From the NCBI GenBank assembly GCA_024278565.1, contig JAJRSY010000254.1, positions 1 to 6,784 on the forward strand: DNA of 6,784 nt, in the 5' to 3' direction. This document shows positions 1-6,427 of this stretch, one piece after another. The position numbers and the translations under genes were made by a program. The notes beneath the pieces are model-generated. The model did no database searches. It saw only the letters and a list, made by a program, of their open reading frames with translations, and had not been told where the DNA came from. How positions within the stretch are numbered: the stretch's first letter is position 1; the number at the start of each line of letters is the position of its first letter. This DNA comes from Bacteroidota bacterium. GTDB lineage: Bacteria > Bacteroidota > Bacteroidia > Flavobacteriales > Flavobacteriaceae.

Positions 1-271
1 GGTTCTTCTTAGGACGGTTTTGGTCTTTTGAGGGAGGTATTGAACTATTACGACTGTTCTTTGGCTTTTCATATTTAAGCAAGCGCTTTCGTAATATTGA
101 ATTTTCTCTTTTCAATTCTACAACTCGCTTTTCTAATATACCTACACGCAACACTAATGCCTCTAGGCTATTCAAACGAATTAAAAGCTCCGCTATAATC
201 TTATCCTTGTCGATAATCGAAAGACCTGCCCGTCCGGCAGGCGGGTCCGAAAAACTTTCCTTACGATCCAA
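1..271 (-). CDS. IS66-family transposase, N-terminal part, cut by the window edge
   Basis: An open frame on the minus strand enters around 271 and runs off the left edge without a stop. It starts with a heptad-like, charged helical stretch (IIDKDKIIAELLIRLNSLEA, then leucine/glutamate/lysine-rich sequence to about position 65) and leads into KNSRNSSIPPSKDQNRPKKN. That asparagine/serine-PPSKD motif is the hallmark of the IS66 transposase N-terminus in Bacteroidota, where the coiled-coil lead-in precedes a zinc-binding and then a DDE catalytic domain; those domains would lie outside the window. No ATG occurs in frame. The only ordinary start I see is TTG at 271-269; an ATT at 217-215 sits where relatives usually begin. 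A GC-rich palindrome at 223-247 is read through as SDPPAGRAG between these two points, so the native start may have been displaced. Family call is firm; start and functionality are not. Confidence 0.75.
   Translation of the reverse strand, partial: MDRKESFSDPPAGRAGLSIIDKDKIIAELLIRLNSLEALVLRVGILEKRVVELKRENSILRKRLLKYEKPKNSRNSSIPPSKDQNRPKKN
223..247. repeat. GC-rich palindrome (REP-like), left copy
   Basis: CCTGCC...CCGGCAGGCGGG forms an imperfect palindrome over 25 bp, with GACC at one end answered by GGTC at the other. Its core closely resembles the palindrome at 6678-6700 (CCTGCC, three variable bases, CCGGCAGGC, then RGG). Similar CCTGCCGGCAGGCAGG units are, to my knowledge, dispersed through many Flavobacteriaceae genomes. 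Here it lies inside the open frame of the IS66 transposase, adding about nine codons near its start. Confidence 0.6.
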
Positions 272-300
272 ATTATATGCGCACTTTATTACCTGAATAG

Positions 301-1308
301 TTACAAAGAAAGAAAGAAAGTACTGAGCAGTTTTCTGGCCATTTTGATGATGATGCTCTTCACGTTCTTGCCCTGGTGTTTGTGATAGTACGCCTGCATT
401 ACGGGATCTGCCCGAATGGCTTGCCAAGAAGCCTCTACGAAATAACTGTGTATCAATTGCCCGTGGGGTTATGCCCATCGTTTTGTAATTACCACCACTT
501 TGGTGGGTCCCTGGCACCAGACCTACATAACCCGCCAAATGTTTTATGCTATTGAACCTTCTCAGGTCACCCAGCTCACAGAGTACACCACAGGCCACAA
601 TACCCCCGATACCGGGAATACTGCGAAGCAACATATGATCTTCTTGTAATTCTGCTTGCAATACCCTCTGAGCTGCGTGGAGACATCTCGAAGCTCTTTA
701 TCGACGAACCTGAAAAACCGCGTACGGCTCTCCAAGGTTGCCTTGGCCGTTGGATATTGAAACATCATATCATCCAACCATTTTCTGTACGCATGGCTCC
801 AATGGTCGTTATCGAACCCTTCGGGCTCCTTGATGCCGAAATACAACAATTGCATTTTAATATAGCTCTTGATCCTACGAAAGCCCTTCACCAGATCGTT
901 GCGGCGGCGGAACAGGCTTCCGGGCTCTTCTCGGTCAACTTCGAGAATGTGGATACCATCCAATCGACCACCTTTCAATTCTCTTGCTATCAGGGCATCG
1001 ACCCTATCGGTCTTGGTATGGCGTTCTTTGCCCTTGCGGTGCATGTCCGTTGGGTTGACCGTTAGGGAGCACCAACCATAGGAGGCAAGCCCGATGGGCG
1101 GAATAGCCGCAGCAACTGCCCCATAGCCCGTCGACACTTCATATTCGGGGAAATGTTTGCTCACGTAGTGTTTTAGTCGGGTCGGGTCGGGTGACATCGA
1201 AAACGATTTGCCCACGAACAGATCCGTTGCACAATGTACTTTCCAACTTCGTTTGTGTATGTCGATGCCAATGAATAGCTTTGGTAATGCAGTAATTTGA
1301 CATTTCAT
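301..1308 (-). pseudogene. IS110-family transposase, broken by two frame changes
   Basis: IS110 transposases are DEDD recombinases with an N-terminal RuvC-like domain and a C-terminal serine-containing domain, guided by a bridge RNA. Starting at ATG 1308, the first frame gives FIGIDIHKRSW (D16), YEVSTGYG (E57) and KTDRVDA (D101, D104), the expected four acidic residues, followed by RSLFRRRND-type helix sequence. At about 641 one A appears lost in AAGAAGATC: the next frame carries DHMLLRSIPGIGG, LAGYVGLVPGTHQSGGNY (conserved Ser at 499-497) and MGITPRA. Near 447-457 the frame changes again, consistent with loss of about 8 bases around QLRSYF, and SYFVEASWQAIRADPVMQAY then VKSIIIKMARKLLS follow to TAA at 303-301. 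The last residues are encoded by a CTTT repeat and look unlike the usual C-terminus. Two independent lesions make a functional product unlikely; programmed frameshifting is not expected here. Confidence 0.85.
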
Positions 1309-1576
1309 ATCCTTGATCTTTAGTTCATCTTAAAGATACTCGACTTACTGCTTTTTCATCGATGCTATGGCAAATAGGGCATAAAGTGCTATATTCAAAG
1401 GCTTGGGCTTGCTTACGAACACCTCCAAATCTTTTGATTTGGCAATTGAAAAAAGAAAATTAATTACAAAATACAAAAACTTTGGCTAAAGACTAAACGG
1501 AAAGGAAAGTGCCAATCACCTGCCCTACTTGCCATAGCCTAGACGTTGTAATGCATTAATCATTAAAATTGTTCAA
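1309..1576. other. Non-coding gap with a hairpin; possible IS110 end region
   Basis: This 268-bp gap lies between the start of the broken IS110 transposase (minus) and the small acidic protein gene (plus). I see no coding frame. It contains a perfect 7-bp stem with a 4-nt loop at 1425-1442 (CCAAATC, TTTT, GATTTGG on the plus strand), not followed by a T-run on either strand, so it is not a standard terminator. The hairpin is enclosed by an 18-bp inverted repeat (1364-1381 and 1521-1538). In IS110-group elements the non-coding end upstream of the transposase encodes the bridge RNA, so part of this stretch may be the relic of that end; the outer boundary of the element is not visible. The promoter of the downstream gene must lie near 1540-1576; TAAAATTG at 1564-1571 resembles the -7 consensus but is very close to the ATG. 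Confidence 0.5.
1364..1538. repeat. 18-bp inverted repeat around a ~140-bp core
   Basis: Positions 1364-1381 (GCTATGGCAAATAGGGCA) and 1521-1538 (TGCCCTACTTGCCATAGC) are inverted copies matching at 17 of 18 positions. The single difference is an A-C mismatch in plus-strand RNA but a G-U pair in minus-strand RNA. Pairing can extend outward to 1359/1543 with two further mismatches. The core holds the hairpin at 1425-1442. I do not recognise the repeat as the end of a known element. Confidence 0.6.
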
Positions 1577-1804
1577 ATGGAATTTCCGAAATTTTTACTG
1601 GGAGACAATACCGATTATCCTTCCGCAATATTCGTGGTTCATGCCCAATACCCTAGATTTATCATAAATTTGGAAAACGATGAGGTAGAATGGCTTGAAG
1701 ATTTTTCAAGGGAAGATGAAAAAGAGCTTGAATCGGAAGCCGAACACCTGATCGAACAGGCATCCGCTTTCTATGATCGGGAAGTTTCACGTTATGAAGA
1801 TTGA
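1577..1804 (+). CDS. Small acidic conserved hypothetical protein
   Basis: A 75-residue protein with ATG at 1577 and TGA at 1802-1804. Function unknown. About 21 acidic against 6 Lys/Arg residues give it a strong net negative charge. It has no signal peptide or membrane segment, so it should be cytoplasmic. The first half looks like a small beta-rich fold (FPKFLLGDNTDYP, FVVHAQYPRFIINLENDEVE), and residues 44-74 look like one charged helix rich in Glu. I recall close relatives of this protein in Flavobacteriaceae, also beside a PAP2 phosphatase gene, but could not check. It ends two bases before the PAP2 ATG, so the two are almost certainly co-transcribed and may be translationally coupled. 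There is no clear ribosome binding site, which is common in this phylum. The real-gene call rests on frame length, composition and the tight spacing. Confidence 0.8.
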   Translation: MEFPKFLLGDNTDYPSAIFVVHAQYPRFIINLENDEVEWLEDFSREDEKELESEAEHLIEQASAFYDREVSRYED

Positions 1805-1806
1805 CC

Positions 1807-2379
1807 ATGCTCGAAGAACTGCTCCACCACGATAAAGCGCTTTTTTTGCTGCTCAACAACTTGGGAAGCCCCACCTGGGATGCTTTCTGGATGTTCATGA
1901 CCGATAAATTCACCTCGATCCCCCTATATCTACTGCTGGTATTTCTTTCATTCAAGCAATTGAGCCTTAAAAAAACCTTGGTGCTTTTGGGTGTCGTTGC
2001 TCTTTTGATAACAGCTACCAATGGGCTGGCCGATATGTTCAAATATGGGCTCCAACGCCTACGCCCCTGCTACGATCTAGAAGTGAACAGCTTGATGCGG
2101 CTGGTAAAAGGTTCATGTGGGGGCAGGTTCGGGTATTTTTCGGCCCACGCCGCCAATACCTCGGCAGTAGCCTTTTTCTTCACTTTTCTGTTGGGGTCAA
2201 AACAGCGCTATATAGGAATTTTCTTGATGGTTTGGGCGGTTTTGGTTGCCTACAGTAGGGTCTATATCGGTGTTCATTATCCCCTTGATGTGGTTTCGGG
2301 TATGCTGATCGGTCTATTTTTCGGCTGGTTGTTCGCAAAGTTGTATATATTTGCCGTACAAAGTTTAGCTTTGGAATGA
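1807..2379 (+). CDS. PAP2-family membrane phosphatase
   Basis: A 190-residue integral membrane phosphatase of the type 2 phosphatidic acid phosphatase family, which removes phosphate from lipid phosphates or pyrophosphates with the active site on the periplasmic side. All three signature motifs are present: KYGLQRLRP (K79, R86, P87), FSAHAAN (S112, catalytic H114) and SRVYIGVHYPLD (S150, R151, H157, D161). Motif 2 has Ser-Ala-His in place of the textbook Pro-Ser-Gly-His, a variant I regard as usual in Bacteroidota. Hydrophobic segments lie near residues 36-50, 56-76, 118-129, 136-149 and 162-183. ATG 1807 is preferred over TTG 1801, which would overlap the upstream stop. Candidate substrates are undecaprenyl pyrophosphate (PgpB-like recycling), phosphatidylglycerophosphate or lipid A phosphates (LpxE/LpxF-like); the motifs cannot separate these. 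The neighbouring glycosyltransferases favour an envelope-lipid role. Confidence 0.9.
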   Translation: MLEELLHHDKALFLLLNNLGSPTWDAFWMFMTDKFTSIPLYLLLVFLSFKQLSLKKTLVLLGVVALLITATNGLADMFKYGLQRLRPCYDLEVNSLMRLVKGSCGGRFGYFSAHAANTSAVAFFFTFLLGSKQRYIGIFLMVWAVLVAYSRVYIGVHYPLDVVSGMLIGLFFGWLFAKLYIFAVQSLALE

Positions 2380-2528
2380 ACTAACCCGAAAAGATTATTT
2401 TATAGTTTGCTGTTTAGTTTGGCTTATATTTTTATAAGGTTCTTTGCCAAATTGGGTTCTCAAGGCAATTATAAGCAATACTGATTACTAAATGATCGAT
2501 AAATTGGTATTACTCTCAAATTTTCTTT

Positions 2529-4187
2529 ATGATATCTAATGCTAGGTATTGGTTTTTGTTGCTTTTGGTTGTTCTGGTGTATATCGCCGGAATGTTCGTT
2601 ACCCTCTTCGAGAACGATTCGGCCCAATTTGCCGTCATGGCCATGCGAATGGTTCAGGAAAACGATTTTTTGAGCCTTTTCAAAGGATCCGAAGAGTATC
2701 TTGACAAGCCCCATATGCACTACTGGCTGGCGGCACTTTCCTTTAAGATTTTCGGGATCCATGATTGGGCATACCGTATTCCCGGTATTTTGGCAACCCT
2801 TCTAGGGATCTATAGCTGCTATGGTCTCGGTAGGTTACTTTACAATATCAATGTCGGCAAACTGGCGGCCCTTATCTTTATGACCTCCCAGACCATTGTG
2901 CTTTCCGCCATTGACGTTCGTACCGATGCCGTACTTACAGGTTTTGCCATTTTTGCCATCTGGCAACTGGCGGCCTATATTGGTACAGGTCGATTAAAGA
3001 ACATCGTTCTGGGGGCCTTTGGTGCTGGTATCGCTTTTTCCACCAAAGGGCAGATCGCCTTATTGGTTATTGGCCTTCCCTTATTGTGCCACCTTGCCTA
3101 TACCCGAAAATGGATGGCACTTTTCAATTGGCGGATTCTGATCGCCCTGGTCATTTTTGCCATTGCGGTTACACCCATGCTATATGCGTATTACCATCAA
3201 TTCGATCTGCACCCTGAGAAGGTTATCAGGGGCAAAACCGATCGTAGTGGTATTTTTTTTATTTTTTGGGAACAGAGTTTTGAGCGCATGAGCGGTGCGG
3301 GCATGGGTAAGAACAACAGTGACTATTTCTTCTTTTTTCATACGTTTTTATGGGTCTTCCTCCCATGGACGGTTTTGGGTATTGCCGCCTACGCCGCACG
3401 AATCAGATTTCTCATTAAATCAAAATTCAGGTACATACGCAACTATGAGTTTTTGACCTTGGGGGGCATTACGCTTATTTTCATCGTCATCAGCTTTGCA
3501 CAGTTTAAACTGCCCCATTATTTGAATATCACCATGCCCTTGTTCGCCGTGCTTACGGCCTCTTATCTATATAGCTTGTACAGGTTCGCAAAAAGAAAAA
3601 GTCTGAAAGTGGTATTGGGCGTTCAGTATTTTATACAGGGGCTAGTCTTTATTGTAACAGTTCTTGTCTGTTACTTCGTTTTTCCCTTCGAGAATTTAAT
3701 CGCGTACATTTGGATACTCCCTTTAATCGTTCTTGCCATTTATTATACCCTAAAACGTGAAGGATATTATTTTCGCATAATCACCGTATCGGTAATCAGT
3801 TCGGTTTTTCTGAATGCCATACTAAATGCCCATTTCTATCCTTCGTTGTTAAAATACCAAGCGGGCTCTTCAATGGCCAAGATCGTGGCTGAGAACCATA
3901 TTCCGGTAGACAATATCAATAAATTATCGCCCAACCATACCTGGGCCCTTGACTTTTATAACAAAAGACCTGTAAAGATAACTACAATGGAAGCCCTCAA
4001 GGACAAAAAGGATATTTGGGTATATGTAAACGACCTGCAACTGCGAGAGCTGAACAACCTAGGTTTTGATTGGGATAAACAATTTACCGAAACCCAGTTT
4101 CGAATTACCAGGTTGCAGGCCAAGTTTCTCGATCCGACCACAAGAAAAAAAGTGCTGGACAAAATGCACCTGATCCATATTTACTGA
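2529..4187 (+). CDS. GT39/ArnT-like membrane glycosyltransferase
   Basis: A 552-residue GT-C fold enzyme of the ArnT/PMT family, which transfers a sugar from a polyprenyl-phosphate donor to lipid A, glycan or protein at the periplasmic face. The N-terminus has one membrane helix (about 7-25) and the acidic first-loop motif FENDSAQFAVMAMRM (D30), followed by YLDKPHMHYWL (57-67), equivalent to the ArnT FEKPPLLYW segment. Further family marks are DVRTDAVLTGF (129-139), AFSTKGQIAL (169-178) and FKLPHYLNITMPLFAV (326-341), where KLPHY matches the conserved KLPHY of ArnT. About 11-12 helices fill residues 1-435, and residues 440-552 form a soluble periplasmic-type tail. Length is usual for the family. 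It is separated from the PAP2 gene by 149 bp with no clear terminator, only an AT-rich 6-bp hairpin at 2423-2438, so co-transcription is possible. Its TGA overlaps the stop of the convergent gene. The sugar and acceptor cannot be read from the sequence. Confidence 0.9.
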   Translation: MISNARYWFLLLLVVLVYIAGMFVTLFENDSAQFAVMAMRMVQENDFLSLFKGSEEYLDKPHMHYWLAALSFKIFGIHDWAYRIPGILATLLGIYSCYGLGRLLYNINVGKLAALIFMTSQTIVLSAIDVRTDAVLTGFAIFAIWQLAAYIGTGRLKNIVLGAFGAGIAFSTKGQIALLVIGLPLLCHLAYTRKWMALFNWRILIALVIFAIAVTPMLYAYYHQFDLHPEKVIRGKTDRSGIFFIFWEQSFERMSGAGMGKNNSDYFFFFHTFLWVFLPWTVLGIAAYAARIRFLIKSKFRYIRNYEFLTLGGITLIFIVISFAQFKLPHYLNITMPLFAVLTASYLYSLYRFAKRKSLKVVLGVQYFIQGLVFIVTVLVCYFVFPFENLIAYIWILPLIVLAIYYTLKREGYYFRIITVSVISSVFLNAILNAHFYPSLLKYQAGSSMAKIVAENHIPVDNINKLSPNHTWALDFYNKRPVKITTMEALKDKKDIWVYVNDLQLRELNNLGFDWDKQFTETQFRITRLQAKFLDPTTRKKVLDKMHLIHIY

Positions 4188-5056
4188 TTCCTTCCTGTTT
4201 CCAGTTCTGGTTTTTTGAAATGGTAGATTATTCCAAAGAGCGATACCAGTGCCGTTATCAAAAAGAACACCATACTGATGCCTACCGATGTATGTTCATC
4301 TAACCCCAACCAAGTGGCACCGTAAAAAAAAGTGACCTCCCTACTGCCGATACCGCCTATGGTCAATGGCACTACAGAAACTATTGAAGAAACCAGAAAA
4401 ATAAGCAGGTAAGAAATAGTATGCGTCTCTATTCCCAGTGCTTTTAAAATTAAGAGGGCACTTACCAGCTGGGCGAGCTGCACAACAAACGAATAACCTA
4501 CCGATTTCCAGAAAACGGGAAGCACGTAACCAAAAAAAAACTTGTTCATCGACCAAAATACGGTTATGCCCAGTAAAATAGCCCCTCCGAATAAATAATC
4601 CAAACCTTTCAATTGATCGTTGGGAATAAAAAGAGCCAAAATACAGGCAAAAACGAACAAGACCAGCAGTCCGCTGAGTCGATCTAACACCAAGACCGAA
4701 ACGACCCTTTTGGTGTCGACCTTAAAGGTTTTTTTGATCAAATATCCCTTGTACGCATCGCCCCCTATGCCCCCGGGAAGAAAAAGATTGTAGAACATAC
4801 CCAAGAGGTAGAGCTTTAAGTTGCTCAGCTGTGCCAGGTAGATCTGTAATTGGTGAAAATAAAGGTTGAGGCGAAAAGCGGCGATGAATTTTGAAAACAC
4901 AAATGCCATAAGTGCCATAACCACATAAAAAAGGTTTGTTTTTTTAAGCACGCCAAACACATCCGCTATATTGAGCTTGGTAAAGATAAAATAGAGAAGT
5001 GCCAAGCTGACAGCGATCTTTAAAACAGATATGGCCGTTTTACGCTGATTTGCCAC
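4181..5056 (-). CDS. UPF0104/AglD-type integral membrane protein (LPG synthase TM-region family)
   Basis: A 291-residue polytopic membrane protein of the family named after the membrane half of lysylphosphatidylglycerol synthase, which also includes AglD and YbhN. Typical signatures are NLFLPGGIGGDAYKGYLIKK (90-109), VLVLDRLSGL (121-130) and PLTIGGIGSREVTFFYGATW (230-249). Hydrophobic segments are about 8-26, 42-61, 80-94, 118-144, 155-171, 186-207, 213-232 and 256-278. The cytoplasmic synthetase domain of MprF is absent, so it is not an aminoacyl-lipid synthase. Stand-alone members often sit beside GT2 dolichol/undecaprenyl-phosphate sugar transferases, as here, and are suspected to act in lipid-linked glycan handling; the molecular activity is not established. 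The start is GTG 5056-5054, inside the last 17 nt of the GT2 gene; the next in-frame Met is residue 47, too late for the first helix. No Shine-Dalgarno is seen, so coupled translation is likely. It ends tail-to-tail with the GT39 gene. Confidence 0.87.
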   Translation of the reverse strand: MANQRKTAISVLKIAVSLALLYFIFTKLNIADVFGVLKKTNLFYVVMALMAFVFSKFIAAFRLNLYFHQLQIYLAQLSNLKLYLLGMFYNLFLPGGIGGDAYKGYLIKKTFKVDTKRVVSVLVLDRLSGLLVLFVFACILALFIPNDQLKGLDYLFGGAILLGITVFWSMNKFFFGYVLPVFWKSVGYSFVVQLAQLVSALLILKALGIETHTISYLLIFLVSSIVSVVPLTIGGIGSREVTFFYGATWLGLDEHTSVGISMVFFLITALVSLFGIIYHFKKPELETGRNQ

Positions 5057-5999
5057 CGATGGTTATGTTTTTTATTCGGTACGGCCGCTTTTTTTGCGAT
5101 TCGTAATAGGTACGTATCAAAAGTTCCATTACAATGCCAATGGTGAACAATTGAATTCCCGCCAAAATAAACATCAACCCGAAGATCAACAAAGGCCGTG
5201 TACCAATATCCTCCCCAAACCCCAATTTTACGATTAATAGGTATATATTGATAAAAACCCCTAGAATTATGAGTAGTACACCTATAATTCCGAAAAGGTG
5301 GATCGGGCGTTGAAAATACTTCCTGATGAACAGCAAGAGCATCATGTCGGCAACAACCTTGAATACCCGTTCCAATCCGTATTTAGATACCCCTGAATGT
5401 CTTGCATGGTGCTTTACGGGCACCTGTTTGATCTGTGCGCCCTCTAAATGGGCCAAGAGGGTTATAAAACGGTGCATTTCGCCATAAAGGTTCAATTCTT
5501 TGGCAATGTCTTTGGTGAATACCTTGAGGGCGCAACCGTTGTCCTTAATATCCAGATTGGTAACCTGTCTTGCCAAAAAGTTGGCGATTTTAGAGGGTAT
5601 TTTTTTGAGCAATGTATCTTTTCGTTTCTGACGAATACCGGTTACAACATCATACTCATCGTTTACGGCATACGCCAACATTTGTGGTATGTCACTGGGG
5701 TCGTTTTGAAGGTCTCCATCCATGGTGATGATATATTCACCTTGGGCGTGATCGATTCCGGCAGCGAGTGCCAGACTTTGCCCGTAATTTTTTTTAAGGG
5801 CTATAAGATGTACTTTTTCATCGTTCATACCGTTAACGACCTTGCGGGTAGTATCGGTGGAAAAATCATCTATATATATGATCTCATAGGTGTAGCCGAC
5901 GAGGCTTTCGTGAATTTTTTCGGTCAACAGCACCACATTGTCCTGCTCATTGTAGAGGGGTACGGCGATTGAAAGTAAAGAATGGGTAACGATGCTCAT
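5040..5999 (-). CDS. Family 2 glycosyltransferase, DPM1/GtrB/ArnC-like
   Basis: A 319-residue enzyme expected to move a sugar from a nucleotide donor onto undecaprenyl phosphate at the cytoplasmic face. The GT-A domain (1-220) shows SIAVPLYNEQDNV (10-22), IIYIDDFSTDTT (40-51, nucleotide-binding D44/D45), the metal/donor motif TMDGDLQNDPSDIPQML (92-108, D94 and D96), DNGCALKVF (153-161), GEMHRFI (173-179) and RHSGVSKYGLERV (200-212), the last two typical of the DPM1/GtrB/ArnC branch. Two membrane helices, about 233-256 and 268-295, follow, as in GtrB and ArnC. Length matches that branch. It is the first gene of a two-gene minus-strand operon, with a likely promoter at 6021-6028 and only about 20 nt between that box and the ATG. 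The start at 5999 fits the family N-terminus. It may supply the Und-P-sugar donor for the GT39 enzyme nearby. Confidence 0.93.
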   Translation of the reverse strand: MSIVTHSLLSIAVPLYNEQDNVVLLTEKIHESLVGYTYEIIYIDDFSTDTTRKVVNGMNDEKVHLIALKKNYGQSLALAAGIDHAQGEYIITMDGDLQNDPSDIPQMLAYAVNDEYDVVTGIRQKRKDTLLKKIPSKIANFLARQVTNLDIKDNGCALKVFTKDIAKELNLYGEMHRFITLLAHLEGAQIKQVPVKHHARHSGVSKYGLERVFKVVADMMLLLFIRKYFQRPIHLFGIIGVLLIILGVFINIYLLIVKLGFGEDIGTRPLLIFGLMFILAGIQLFTIGIVMELLIRTYYESQKKRPYRIKNITIGGKSA

Positions 6000-6020
6000 T
6001 GATCAAGGGTGTTGTTGGGT

Positions 6021-6028
6021 CAAATTTA
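6021..6028 (-). promoter_or_regulatory. Bacteroidota-type -7 box for the GT2 operon
   Basis: Read on the minus strand the site is TAAATTTG, an exact fit to the TAnnTTTG -7 element of Bacteroidota sigma-A promoters, 21 nt ahead of the GT2 ATG. A clean TTG -33 element at the usual distance is missing; only GTG occurs there. The leader would be about 15 nt. Inferred from consensus alone. Confidence 0.5.
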
Positions 6029-6140
6029 GGGTTTTTATCAATGAAACACTAGTTGAAAACCAAGGTATCACCACGAACCGACCTGACTTGCCATTAAGGG
6101 CTTGTTACAAACTAAACCACTATGGACTAGGTTTTTAAAT

Positions 6141-6154
6141 CTGACTAAAGTCAG
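6141..6154. repeat. IS200 right-end hairpin
   Basis: CTGACTAAAGTCAG is a perfect palindromic stem (6 bp with an AA turn), about 20 nt beyond the transposase stop on the minus strand. This is where IS200 elements carry their subterminal right-end hairpin. It shares ACTAAAGT with the left-end hairpin. Confidence 0.65.
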
Positions 6155-6174
6155 GTGTACGGAAGCAAACGTGC

Positions 6175-6374
6175 TTACTCAAGGATAAAATTATCATTAT
6201 CTGATTTACGATGATGCTCCAAGTACTCTCTGAGTCACAAATCTGCACCAACAACAACGCTCGACAACGTTTCTGAACATCTCCTTTTAAAACTTTATAT
6301 CCGTACTTTGTGCTCCAAACAATATGGGCGGTCAACCTCGATACTGTATGGCCGTTTACTCTTTGTTCGGTCAT
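6175..6374 (-). pseudogene. tnpA: IS200-type Y1 transposase, internally deleted
   Basis: From ATG 6374 the frame reads MTEQRVNGHTVSRLTAHIVW and continues with STKYGYKVLKGDVQKRCRAL and VQICDSE, the N-terminus of the IS200/IS605 TnpA family (about 46 residues). At about 6229 the sequence jumps, in another frame, to EYLEHHRKSDNDNFILE and a TAA at 6177-6175, which is the usual C-terminal end of this family in Bacteroidota. The missing middle, roughly 85-90 codons by comparison with a ~150-residue family length, includes the HUH metal-binding histidines and the catalytic tyrosine, so the product cannot transpose. Read without the frame change, the N-terminal frame continues into unrelated residues and stops at 6135. 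The single-step junction indicates one deletion rather than gradual decay. Confidence 0.85.
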
Positions 6375-6411
6375 ATCGGCAAAGGCAGGTGTTTTTAGAA
6401 GCTAAAGCGAG

Positions 6412-6427
6412 ATGCACTAAAGTGCAT
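6412..6427. repeat. IS200 left-end hairpin
   Basis: ATGCACTAAAGTGCAT is a perfect palindrome (7-bp stem with an AA turn), about 40 nt upstream of the transposase start on the minus strand. That is the position of the left-end hairpin in IS200 elements. It shares ACTAAAGT with the right-end hairpin. Confidence 0.65.

Noticed and set aside
305..320. AAAG tetranucleotide repeat as a CRISPR or phase-variation tract
   Set aside because: Only about four units, with no spacers, lying at the end of a dead transposase.
757..1081. Plus-strand open frames of 70-102 codons
   Set aside because: They lie antisense to the IS110 transposase, whose protein signatures are clear on the minus strand.
1425..1442. 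CCAAATC/GATTTGG hairpin as a rho-independent terminator
   Set aside because: Neither strand has a T-run after the stem; it is better kept as an unexplained structure.
1662..2042. Minus-strand open frame of 126 codons
   Set aside because: It overlaps the small acidic gene and the PAP2 gene on the opposite strand and resembles no family I know.
2423..2438. CTTATATTTTTATAAG hairpin after the PAP2 gene as a terminator
   Set aside because: The stem is only 6 AT-rich pairs and no T-run follows, so it is too weak to call.
5448..5972. Plus-strand open frame of 174 codons
   Set aside because: It is antisense to the GT2 catalytic domain, which carries all family motifs; the antisense translation shows no recognisable domain.
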